Below are positions 15,331 through 23,789 of a stretch of DNA of 36,287 nucleotides, one piece after another (within the stretch, counting starts at the first letter, position 1; every line of letters begins with the position of its first letter). A model generated the notes under the pieces. The model was given only the letters and a program-made list of their open reading frames with translations. It searched no databases and was not told the origin of the DNA. Location: NCBI GenBank assembly GCA_016711405.1, contig JADJSZ010000007.1, positions 1-36,287 of the forward strand. Reading direction: 5' to 3'. The stretch comes from Candidatus Hadersleviella danica. GTDB lineage: Bacteria; Chloroflexota; Anaerolineae; Promineifilales; Promineifilaceae. Made by a program: the position numbers and the translations under genes.

Positions 15331-17237
15331 ACGGCCGTGGCTTTTGCTGGCCGTTTGGTGTGGCGTAATCACGGCCGTTCTTTACTCCCCTGCGCTAACC
15401 CTCCCTTTTTTCTTTGACGACCTCGACCACTTTCCTTATATCGCCACCCATACCTTGCCCGACCTGTGGCAAAGTACAGGTGGGTTTCCCTATTATCGCC
15501 CCTTCCCCGGTACCATTTGGTGGGCAACCTACCACCTCCTTGGCCAACACAACCCCCTCCTGCACCATGCGCTCAATCTACTTCTGCACGCCGCCAATGG
15601 CTGGCTAGTCGGTTGGATAGCCACTCGGCTTACCCCACCCACCAACCCCAAACAAGCCATTGGCTGGGTCGCCGCCACCCTTTACCTTGCCTTTCCGTTT
15701 AGCTATCAGGCCGTGGCATGGGTGGGGGCCGTTTACCATTTATGGGCTACCTTTTTGGTGCTGGCCGCCCTGTTTGCCCATATCCAATACCAACAGCGTC
15801 AACAAATTGGCTGGCTACTGCTGGCTTTAGGTGCGGTGGGGCTGGCTCCCTTTGCCCATGAAAATGGACTCATTGCCCCTATCGTCCTCATCGGATACAG
15901 CCTTCTCCAACGGGCATGGCAATGGTGGATGGTGGGTTATATGGTTCCTTGGGGGGTGTGGGCATGGCTGTGGAGCTTAGTGACTCAGAACGACACGGCC
16001 GCTTCCACTTCTCTGAACCATACCGAAGCAATTTGGCAAAATAGTGCCTATTTTGCCCAAGGGTTCGCCTACCCATTCACATGGGTGGGAGGGTGGTTGC
16101 GTGACAATTGGGGCTGGAACGATTTGGGCACGGCCGTGGGACTGACGCTGTTGGCTATCCTTCTGCTCACCATCGCCACCGCCCCTCGCCTCCCCAAACT
16201 CGTTGGCGCAGGGATTCTGTTTTATGGGCTGGCGGCTCTGCCCGCCCTGCTTCTGCTCGACTTCGCTTACGTCATCAGTGCCCCCCGCCTGCTTCTGATG
16301 CCCAGTGTGGGCGCCGCGTTGGTGTGGGCAGGCGCGGGGGGCTGGGTGTGGGCACAACGGGGACGATGGGGGCAAGCGGCCGTTTTGCTCCTGCTCCTCA
16401 TCACTCTGGCCCAAAATGGGGAATTTATCCGCCGCCATCTGTCTCAACACACTTTATTAGGAGAGGCATGGTGGCAAGCCACCCAACTGACTACGGCCGC
16501 CCAACAAACCCAACAAACGCCCGTTTTCATCAATTTCCCCACCCATATCACCGCTCCCACAACCACCTATGCCCTCGGGCACGAAGGGACGGTGTTCATG
16601 GTTCCCTATATTTTCCCCTTGCGGATTGTGCAGGTGAATGGAGCCATGCAGGGCGAACCCATCTTTCGAGCCTATGAGGACACCCGCCCAGCCATGCCTT
16701 ATTTTTATGATGTGCTCGGCATGGGGGAAGATTGGCCCGCCATTTTGGCCACCCATCAGGCGGCCGTTGTCTACAACACCCACTACACGGCCGAGTCCAT
16801 TACCGTGGTTCCTGTGGGGGAAATTGGCCCCACCCAACCCCATGAAACAGGACTCATGCGCACGGCCGACGGCCAACTCACCCTACTGGATGCGCAGTTT
16901 AGCCAGCTAGATGAACAGACATGGCAACTCAAGATGGTTTGGCAAGCCACCCCCCCTGCCGTGGGAGATGACAATTTTCGCCCATACCACCGCTGAAAAT
17001 GGAACCCTCATCACCCAAGCAGATGGGCAAGCATGGGCAAACACCCTGCCGCTGGCTCAGTGGCCTATCGGCTCACCGCTCACCGATATACGCACCTTCC
17101 ATGTGCCCACCTCAACCGCTCATCCACAGGTGCGAATTGGTCTCTATAATTGGCAAACAGGCGCACGGCTCCCTCTCCAAGCGGCCGATGGCACGGCCGT
17201 TGCCGAACAAGGTTGGCTCGTCTCTTCCCAACAATAA
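15317..17237 (+). CDS. GT-C type glycosyltransferase-like membrane protein (frame-broken)
   Basis: The start at ATG 15317 gives MQSLKRPWLLLAVWCG and overlaps the previous stop. The protein has an early acidic loop LPFFFDDLDHFPY after the first helix, as in GT-C/PMT glycosyltransferases, and about ten hydrophobic segments up to roughly residue 370. The remainder is a soluble C-terminal part. The C-run at 16950-16956 breaks the frame: with one fewer C (or two more) the reading becomes WQATPLPWEMTIFAHTTAE and continues to the TAA at 17235-17237, whereas the annotated frame ends at 16996. The restored protein is about 640 residues. Function is likely transfer of a sugar from a lipid carrier; substrate unknown. 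It ends the plus-strand run that starts with the Nudix gene. Confidence 0.7.
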
Positions 17238-17265
17238 GTAGTGGCGCAATATATTGCGCCACTAC
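17238..17265. terminator. Perfect 28-bp palindrome between convergent genes
   Basis: GTAGTGGCGCAATA is followed directly by its exact reverse complement TATTGCGCCACTAC, beginning one base after the stop of the glycosyltransferase-like gene. It lies in the convergent spacer with gpmI and probably folds into a hairpin that limits read-through. No T-run follows, so this could equally be a REP-like element. Its ends match the palindrome at 9929-9937. Confidence 0.65.
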
Positions 17266-17319
17266 ATCCACCGTTAAATTAGGAAAACAAGAAAGGGGCA
17301 TTACTCGCTTCCCCCCGCC

Positions 17320-18849
17320 CTACTCCTTCGCCACCAAACTCTCCCCTGTCATTTCGGGGGGTTGGGGCACACCCAACAATTCCAGCACCGTCGGAGCCAC
17401 ATCGCACAGGGCGCCACGCGGCCGTGGCAAAATATACCCCTCGCTGATAATGAAAAACGACACAGGATTGGTCGTGTGATAGGTGTGCGGTTGCCCCGTC
17501 ACCAACTCCACCATCCGCTCACAGTTGCCATGGTCGGCCGTGACCAAGGCCACGCCGCCTTGCGCCAGCACGGCCGCCACCAACCGCCCCGCACACTCAT
17601 CCACCGTCTCTACCGCCTTAATAGCGGCCGAAAGCACCCCCGTATGCCCCACCATGTCGGGGTTCGCATAATTGACCAAAATAAATTCGGGACGCTCGGC
17701 TTCCATATAAGCCAAAACTTTCTCGGTCAACTCATGGGCGCTCATCTCAGGTTGCAAATCATAAGTCGCCACCTTGGGCGAGGGAGCCATTAGCCGCGCC
17801 TCGTTTGGAAACGGGGTTTCGCCACCCCCATTGAAGAAATAAGTGACGTGGGGATACTTTTCCGTTTCGGCCGCGTGTAACTGTTTCAACCCCGCCAAGC
17901 TAACCACCTCGGCCAGCGGTTTGGTAATTTCCTGCTCGGGAAATATGACCTTAACCCCCGCAAATTCGGCCGAATAATTCGTCATGCGCAGCAGGCTCAA
18001 ATAGGGGATGGGCTTAGGCGCAAAGCCATCAAAATCGGCCAACAGGAATGTTTTCACAATTTGGCGCATCCTGTCAGCGCGAAAGTTGTAAAAAAGCAAA
18101 ACATCCCCCTCCCCAATGGTCACATCTTGCACCACATTAAGCACAGCCGGCACCACAAACTCATCGGTCACACCAGCGGCGTGGGCGGCCATGATGGCTT
18201 CGCGCACGGTGGCAAAACTTTGGGGGGCTAGGTGCTCGGCAATGGCACGGTACGCCAATTCCACGCGTGGCCAGCGGTTGTCCCTGTCCATCGCATAATA
18301 ACGGCCGCTCACCGACGCAATCACCCCCACCCCTTCCTGTGCCATCGCCTGCTCCAACTCCTCCGCAAAGCCCAACGAACTATGCGGTGGTGTGTCACGG
18401 CCGTCGGTAATCACATGCACAATCGGATTGATGGCTTGCGCCTTAGCCCACTTGAGCAAGGCAAACATATGCCGTTGGTGGCTATGCACCCCCCCATCGC
18501 CCAACAAGCCAATCAGGTGCAGTTTGCCCCCTGTGCGTTGCAATTGCGCGGCCGTTTCCGCCAAAACCTCATTGGCAAAAAAAGAACCATTGCGAATAGA
18601 GACATCAATGCGTGTAATATCTTGGTAAACGACCCGTCCCGCCCCCAAATTCAAGTGTCCCACCTCCGAGTTGCCCATTTGTCCCGCCGGCAACCCCACT
18701 GCCTCACCCGAGGCATCTAGCACGGCTCGCTCGCGGGTGCGGAGCCATTGGTCATAATTGGGCGTGTGCGCTTGCACAACGGCATTCCCCTCACGCATCT
18801 CCCGAATCCCCCAACCATCTAAAATAATCAGTGCCACTGGTTTGGGCAT
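17320..18849 (-). CDS. gpmI: 2,3-bisphosphoglycerate-independent phosphoglycerate mutase
   Basis: This enzyme interconverts 3- and 2-phosphoglycerate in glycolysis, using two Mn2+ ions and a Ser nucleophile. It opens with VALIILDGWG, then GQMGNSEVGHLNLGAGRVV (catalytic Ser in NSEVGH, near residue 62), HVITDGRDTPP, VSGRYYAMDRDNRW, and near the C-terminus PDMVGHTG and LVTADHGNCE, which carry metal ligands. The length of 509 residues equals the normal family length and the frame is intact. AGGAG precedes ATG 18849 at good spacing. It is cotranscribed with nothing obvious: convergent on one side and beside the tRNA on the other. Confidence 0.97.
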   Translation of the reverse strand: MPKPVALIILDGWGIREMREGNAVVQAHTPNYDQWLRTRERAVLDASGEAVGLPAGQMGNSEVGHLNLGAGRVVYQDITRIDVSIRNGSFFANEVLAETAAQLQRTGGKLHLIGLLGDGGVHSHQRHMFALLKWAKAQAINPIVHVITDGRDTPPHSSLGFAEELEQAMAQEGVGVIASVSGRYYAMDRDNRWPRVELAYRAIAEHLAPQSFATVREAIMAAHAAGVTDEFVVPAVLNVVQDVTIGEGDVLLFYNFRADRMRQIVKTFLLADFDGFAPKPIPYLSLLRMTNYSAEFAGVKVIFPEQEITKPLAEVVSLAGLKQLHAAETEKYPHVTYFFNGGGETPFPNEARLMAPSPKVATYDLQPEMSAHELTEKVLAYMEAERPEFILVNYANPDMVGHTGVLSAAIKAVETVDECAGRLVAAVLAQGGVALVTADHGNCERMVELVTGQPHTYHTTNPVSFFIISEGYILPRPRGALCDVAPTVLELLGVPQPPEMTGESLVAKE

Positions 18850-18866
18850 GGTCTTCTCCTTGTGCT

Positions 18867-18885
18867 ATCAGCTATCAGCTTTTAG
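18867..18885. repeat. TATCAGC word repeat
   Basis: GCTATCAGCTATCAGCTTTT lies just upstream of gpmI and is made of two TATCAGC words. It is a short example of the intergenic repeat type. Confidence 0.5.
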
Positions 18886-18948
18886 TGGGTTTATTTGTTA
18901 GATGCTTCCCCTGCACCCAATTCTCCCCATGCTCAGCAAACAGGCAAC

Positions 18949-18978
18949 AAAAAAGCGGCCAATTTCTTGACCGCTTTT
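18949..18978 (-). terminator. Rho-independent terminator downstream of tRNA-Asn
   Basis: On the minus strand AAAAGCGG (plus 18971-18978) pairs with CCGCTTTT (plus 18951-18958), followed by further Ts. It begins 9 bases past the tRNA end. Confidence 0.8.
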
Positions 18979-18986
18979 AGATGAGG

Positions 18987-19058
18987 CTCCTCGAACTGGA
19001 CTCGAACCAGTAACCCTGCGGTTAACAGCCGCATGCTCTGCCGTTGAGCTATCGAGGA
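18987..19058 (-). tRNA. tRNA-Asn (anticodon GTT)
   Basis: The minus strand folds as a cloverleaf: acceptor TCCTCGA with TCGAGGA, D stem GCTC/GAGC, anticodon stem TGCGG/CCGCA with loop CTGTTAA, T stem ACTGG/CCAGT with loop TTCGAGT. The anticodon GTT reads Asn codons. Discriminator is G; the next bases are CCTC, so CCA is added after transcription. A terminator follows. Confidence 0.95.
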
Positions 19059-19193
19059 AGGATCAACGAGTGGGAATTATATCCAAGAAAACGGCCGTGT
19101 CAAGAATTTTTTGCCCAACTTGGAAGAGTTCCCCCAAATTGCCAATTTCTCAACCACCAACTCGCACAAAAACCATTTAACCCTTTTTGGCAA

Positions 19194-19224
19194 TAAAAAG
19201 GGCACAAAGGAAACCTTTGTGCCC
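19194..19224 (-). terminator. Rho-independent terminator of the RRM gene
   Basis: GGGCACAAAGG (19200-19210) and CCTTTGTGCCC (19214-19224) form a perfect 11-bp stem with an AAA loop. In minus-strand reading it is followed by a T5 run (plus 19195-19199). It lies 30 bp past the stop codon. Confidence 0.93.
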
Positions 19225-19254
19225 TCAAAATTTAACGCCGAGGCGTGTCGGGAT

Positions 19255-19737
19255 TTAGTCGTCCCAAGAGGAACGACGGCCACCGCCGCCACCACCACTA
19301 CGGCCGCCACGGTCACGGTCACGGCCGCCACCGAAGCCACCACGGTCGCCGCCGCCACCGCCGCCGCTACGACCGCCGCCGAAGCCGCCGCCACCGCCGC
19401 CGCTACGACCGCCACCGAAACCACCGCCGCCGCCGCTACGACCGCCGCCAAAGCCGCCGCCGCTACGACCACCGCCGCCGCCGCCCGCTTCACGGGGACG
19501 AGCAACGTTGACTGTCAAGGGGCGATTTTGGAACTCGTAGTTGTGGAACATTTCAATCGCTTTTTGCGCTTCCGCATCACTAGACATTTCCACAAAGCCA
19601 AAACCCTTGGAACGACCAGTCTCACGATCCTTAATCACCACCACAGAAGCTACCGAGCCAGCGCGCCCGAACAGTTCTTGCAGATCGTCCTCTGTTGCAT
19701 CATAGGACAAATTGCCAACATAAAGTTTGGATTCCAT
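19255..19737 (-). CDS. RRM RNA-binding protein with Gly-rich tail
   Basis: Residues 1-85 are one RNA recognition motif: RNP2 is LYVGNL (residues 5-10) and RNP1 is KGFGFVEM (residues 44-51), with aromatic residues in place to bind single-stranded RNA. Residues about 86-155 are repeats of GGGGFGGGRSGGGG type, as in bacterial and cyanobacterial RNA-binding proteins and cold-induced RBPs; the C-terminus is RRSSWDD. The Gly-rich part is probably disordered and may promote RNA annealing or condensation. Length 160 residues. A spaced GGAG lies upstream. The 429-bp upstream spacer suggests a long 5' leader, common in cold-shock genes, though I see no defined thermosensor. Confidence 0.92.
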   Translation of the reverse strand: MESKLYVGNLSYDATEDDLQELFGRAGSVASVVVIKDRETGRSKGFGFVEMSSDAEAQKAIEMFHNYEFQNRPLTVNVARPREAGGGGGGRSGGGFGGGRSGGGGGFGGGRSGGGGGGFGGGRSGGGGGGDRGGFGGGRDRDRGGRSGGGGGGRRSSWDD

Positions 19738-20082
19738 TTCTTTCTATTCTCCGATTCTAATTTGTCACGGGCTGGCTCTATCAATGGCGGTGAGGAAACA
19801 ATCTCTTCGACGGCCTTTCAATACCTTGCCTGTGCTAATACCTGATTATCAACAATGTTTCGCGTACTTTGTTATCGCCGGGCGACGATAACCTTAAACT
19901 GAAACCCATACGTGTGAAGGTGGGTTTGATACCTGCAAGGTTTCTAAATCAGGCTGAGACACAAGACCGACGGGGGAGTGTGTACACGTTTCCAACATGC
20001 CTTTCACGTACAGACAGGATTGTACGTGAGTTTGGGCTGTAATGCAACAGAGATATAACGCTCGGGTTTAGGAGGTGTGGAA
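19738..20082. promoter_or_regulatory. Long spacer upstream of the RRM gene with two dyads
   Basis: No gene is seen here. Two dyads stand out: GTTATCG (19871-19877) with CGATAAC (19886-19892), and TCACGTACA (20004-20012) with TGTACGTGA (20021-20029), both perfect. The spacer is the upstream region of the RRM gene and the downstream region of a metalloprotease gene. A long leader or an operator is possible; promoter boxes are not convincing. Confidence 0.45.
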
Positions 20083-20150
20083 TGGGGGACTGGGGACTAA
20101 GGACGGGGGACAAGAGGTCGCCCTTGTCCCTCGTCCCTCGTCCCCCGTCC
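20083..20150. repeat. GGGGACTGGGGAC word repeat, inverted
   Basis: GGGGGACTGGGGACTAAGGAC and GGGGGACAAG face CCCTTGTCCCTCGTCCC and CTCGTCCCCCGTCC. It starts 17 bp downstream of the metalloprotease stop codon and could act as its terminator. It is the clearest member of the GGGAC family. Confidence 0.75.
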
Positions 20151-20166
20151 AAATTAGACCATGCCC

Positions 20167-23072
20167 TCAACGCATGATAACGGGTAAGTAGACATATCGT
20201 TTAACACTGGGGGTGAGCACGGCCGAAACAGTAACCGGCACGGCCGTTTGCTCATAGCTCACCGTGGCCGTAAAAGGGACAGGGATGCCGAGCGTGGCTG
20301 TGGGGGAGAGTTGCACAGGCACGCGCACTTGCACACTCTCTAACCCAACCACCTCAAACTCATGCGCCCAGAGGGGCAAGCCTGTTGTATCCGTTATCGT
20401 CGTGCCCGTTGTGCCCACCAAAACCACGGAGCCAACAAGCGTTAGTTCGGGCGGGAGTGTGCCCGAAACGACAACTTGGGTGGCAAGAGCTGGCCCCACA
20501 TTGGGCAAGGTCAGAATCAGGTCGAGCAGTTGCCCTTGTTCGGGAATAATATCGCTCGGTTTGAGCGTGGGCTGGAGCAACGCCCCATCTACCATGACAT
20601 TGACAGCGGCCGTGCGCGGCGTTGTCACCTCAAGACTGGTGACGGCCGCGACATTGCGAATAACCGTGCCCGGCAACGCTTCTGGGCTAACTTGCACAGG
20701 GAACTGCACTGTTACCACTTGGCCAGCAGGGATGGTGAGTTGGCTGGCCAAAGTGGGTAAATCGGCCGCGCTGGTGGCCACCACCCCGCTCGAACCCGTC
20801 ACTGTAATCGGCCCCACAAAGCTAACCCCCACGGGCAAGGTATTGGAGATAACCGCTTGGGTGGCTGAGGCCGTGCCGTTGTTTTCCACCATAATTTGGT
20901 AGATGAGCGTTTGGCTGGGGGCGGGCAACGGGTCATCGGCCGTTTGGCTGATGGTGAGTTGGGGCAGGGGGCAACCCAAGCGAATGTCATCTAGGGCGTA
21001 GCCATCGCCCACGGGAATATTGGCGGGGTTAAAGCTGAAGTTGTCGTAAAACTGGAGCTTGATTTGGTATTGGTCGGTGAAGGCTTGCCCATAGGTCTCC
21101 AAATCGAGGTGGGCTTCGGTATAGCTGGTGGTACTGCCGCTAAAATCGTAGACCTTGACCCAACTAGCGGCGGGGTTGGAGCGCACAAAAACGCCATCGT
21201 AATCAGCGTGGTATTCGTCGCCCAAGTCGCGCCATGCAAAATCGAAATCGGCCGCTGTGCGCCCGACCAAGTTGGCGGTTAGGATGAGGGCGGCCGTGCC
21301 AAAGTCGGCATCGTCCAGCGCATCATCCAGCACGACGCTGTATTGGCCTGTGCGGGGCACATCGGCCAAGATACGTACACGGCCGCTGTCGGCCGTCTCC
21401 ACCGCCCAAAAATCGCTCAAATTGCCCGTCTCGAAGCCATCGGCAAAGCCACAACTGGCGATTTGCACCACCTGTGTTTCCACCACACGGCTGGCGTGGC
21501 TGAGGGGTGAGTTGGCCGAAGTGACGGCGACATCGTTGCTGACGAGGCCGCTCGTTTGGGCCACGACCTCGTATTCACGGGTGAGGCTTTGGCCGGGAAG
21601 CAGATTTGTGCCTGTGTTCCATGTGATGGTACTGCCGCCCCCCGTGCCGCTGGGGCTGGCATCGCCACTGAGGGAGCCGGGCACGAGGTTGGTGAGGTGG
21701 GGCACACGGCCGTGGATGACCACATTGAGGGCGGTCACGGCCGCATCGTTGCGAATGGTGATGGTGTAGCGCAGGGTTTGGTTGGGGTAGGCGGCCGTGG
21801 TATCTACCTCGAGAGCGGCCGTGGCCATCAGTTGGGTGGTGCGCCAATTGCTCACCGTCAGGGCGGTGCGGTTGAGCGTGAGGCGGTTATCCGCATCGCA
21901 AGGCGGGTTGGCCGTGTTGCTTGTGGCGCAAGCGGTACTCGTCCCCTCCCACACCCCCATCGGGACAGCATTGTAAAATTTGGCGGGGTTCGACCAATAG
22001 GCCAAGCGGGTGCAAGAGGTTCCCAAAGCTGAACAAAGGTTGTTGTAGGCCATGACTGTGCGCCATTGCCCCGGCGGGTAGACATAGCCGTGGTTGCCTG
22101 TGTAGCCATTGGGATTGCCCGCTACGGCATCCACGTACCAATCGTGCCGCGCCCCCATGTTGTGCCCCAACTCGTGGGCAAAGGTGAGATTGGTGGCGGC
22201 GCAAGTGCGGCTGGAGATGGAGAAGGGGGCGAAAATGTAGCCGTAACCGCAATCGCCGTTTTCATACATCAGGTGAACGACATCGGCCCCGTAGGTGTCG
22301 CGCAGGGCGTGTACCTCGTCTAAAAAGCCATCGCTGGTATTGGCAAGGCGGGTTAAATCGGTGAGCGAATTGTTTGGCCCCGCCTCGGTGTAGGCTACTT
22401 CGACGCTGTGGACGAGGCGGATGCGTTGGGCAATGTCGCTGTTGGCGTAGCTGGTGTTGGTTTCGGCCACGATGAGGTCGAGCAGGGCTTGCACGGCCGT
22501 TTCTTCCCCGCCCAACGCTTGGCGCACGCTGGGGGTGTAGGCCACCAACACATCTATGACCGAGCCGTTTTCTTGTGGGGTGCGGCTGTTTGGGGCGGCA
22601 CGAGGCTACTATCCCACACGCTGTCATCAGGCGGCTCGGCAAAACCCCATTCGTTGATTTGTTCGATGAGGTGAAGGCCGTTTGTGTCCAACGGCCGCAC
22701 GGCGTACACGGCCAGCGGCCAGCGGATATTGCCCCACAGTTGGCCATCACGCACCAACAAAGTGACTTGGCTGAGGGGTTGGTCGAGAATATGACCGTAC
22801 CACAAGTAGCCGCCGCCCTGCGCGGGTTCGGTGCTGAGTTGTTCGGCCGTGACCAGCACATCGTCAAACAAGTTGAGGGTGAGCGATGCGCCCAAGGTGG
22901 TGGTGGTGAGGGTGGCGGCGCGGGCGCGGGTGGTGGTGGGGGTTTGTTCGGCCGTGTGGACGGCCGTTTCCGCTGTGGCAGGGGCGAAGAGGGTGGGCGG
23001 GGGAGCGGCCGTCTCTTGGGCCAAAACAGTGACGGCCGCAAGGCAGAGTAAAAGAGGGAGGAGGAGTTTCAT
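20167..23072 (-). CDS. Secreted M12B-type zinc metalloprotease with DUF11-like repeats (frame-broken)
   Basis: The N-terminus (start ATG 23070-23072) is a signal peptide, MKLLLPLLLCLAAVTVLAQE. A prodomain follows, then the catalytic domain with HELGHNMGARHD, the HExxHxxGxxHD zinc site of reprolysins, and the Met-turn region TVMAYNN. The second half has DUF11-type repeats (ALEVDTTAAYPNQTLRYTIT, LTISQTADDPLPAPSQTLIY) and a jelly-roll-like insert. It ends YVYLPVIMR. The frame breaks at the C4 run (plus 22577-22580): one extra C gives PPQENGSVIDVLVAYTP. The annotated long frame begins at an internal Met at 22551. The C-terminal Y-L-P-x-x-x-R is shared with the next metalloprotease. The protein is secreted; substrates are unknown. 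Confidence 0.85.
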
Positions 23073-23212
23073 GGGTGTGGTTTGTTCGTTTGTTACGAGT
23101 TAGGTGGTTTCGCGAAAATAATTGGCAAATGGGTTAAAAACGTCACGGAATTATTTAAGAGAAAATTCGTGTCTAAAAAGTGTTAACATCTCAGGGCAGT
23201 TAAGGCCTTACA

Positions 23213-23253
23213 GGTAGCAAGCGGCTTGTAACTTGTAACCTGCAACCTAATTG
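23213..23253. repeat. TTGTAACTTGTAACC word repeat
   Basis: TTGTAACTTGTAACC at 23226-23240 is flanked by GTAGCAAG and CTGCAACC words. TGTAACTTGTAACC occurs identically at 27127-27140. It lies in the 285-bp spacer between divergent genes. Confidence 0.65.
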
Positions 23254-23357
23254 GTATCAATGGCCAATTGTTAGCTATAGTTGATAGTAGCGTAAGATTC
23301 CCCTCTCTTCAACGCTCCCAAGCACATTTTCCCAAGCGATACCCATCCCCAACCCCT

Positions 23358-23654
23358 ATGACAACCTACCAAATTATGTACTGGCACGATATTCCCGTTC
23401 AGGTGCGAGCCAAGGCGGGACGGCAACGACACAGCATTGAGTTGCCCGCCCGTTTTCAAGAAGCTGTAGACAATGCGGCCATGAGCGCCAAGCTCACTGG
23501 CTCAGATGCGTATATCGAAACTTTTCGGTGGGGTGCGGAGCAAGCACGAGAAGGCACGCCCCAAGAGGTGGCCGAAGCGGTGGCGGCCGAGCTAGAAGCC
23601 CAATATCCCGCAATTGATTGGCGCAAAACGGCCGCTGAATTGCGCGGACAGTAA
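23358..23654 (+). CDS. Virulence-factor family small protein (PF13769-like)
   Basis: The protein of 98 residues reads MTTYQIMYWHDIPVQVRAKA, then LPARFQEAVDNAAM, LTGSDAYIETFRWG and EVAEAVAAELEAQYP, the pattern I associate with the bacterial 'virulence factor' domain family. It is a small soluble protein of unknown biochemical role; the name is historical. I use ATG 23358 rather than the upstream frame start at 23268, because it begins directly at the domain. A ribosome site is weak. It is transcribed divergently from the upstream metalloprotease and lies 135 bp before the next one. Confidence 0.75.
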   Translation: MTTYQIMYWHDIPVQVRAKAGRQRHSIELPARFQEAVDNAAMSAKLTGSDAYIETFRWGAEQAREGTPQEVAEAVAAELEAQYPAIDWRKTAAELRGQ

Positions 23655-23662
23655 CCCGTTAT

Positions 23663-23768
23663 CTTCTTAAAAGTGTGCTTTGCACCAGTATTCAGTGCGT
23701 AACCCCAGAAGTCAGGTATTCAACTGAACACTGATTATTGAACACTGAACACTTTTAAAACACACTCT
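23663..23768. repeat. TTAAAAGTGT / ACACTTTTAAAA inverted repeat with TGAACACTG words
   Basis: TTAAAAGTGTGC at 23667-23678 faces ACACTTTTAAAACACA at 23749-23764. Between them are TGAACACTGATTATTGAACA and GAACACTGAACAC words. It fills the gap before the second metalloprotease gene. Confidence 0.6.
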
Positions 23769-23789
23769 TACCCCCTCGAGGAAAACCCC

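Noticed and set aside
16911..17237. Separate gene at the end of the glycosyltransferase-like gene
   Set aside because: It is the continuation of that protein after a C-run indel at 16950-16956; WQATPLPWEMTIFAH joins naturally.
19111..19845. Plus-strand Ala/Thr-rich ORF opposite the RRM gene
   Set aside because: The Ala-Thr text is the antisense of the Gly-rich tail; the RRM reading with RNP1, RNP2 and a terminator is convincing.
20004..20029. TCACGTACA/TGTACGTGA dyad as a terminator
   Set aside because: It lacks a T-run and is far from the metalloprotease stop, so an operator is as likely; kept only as part of the spacer entry.
22262..23041. Minus-strand ORF of 259 codons within the protease prodomain region
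   Set aside because: It is an alternative frame of the metalloprotease gene with Pro/Arg-rich noise; the signal peptide frame is better.
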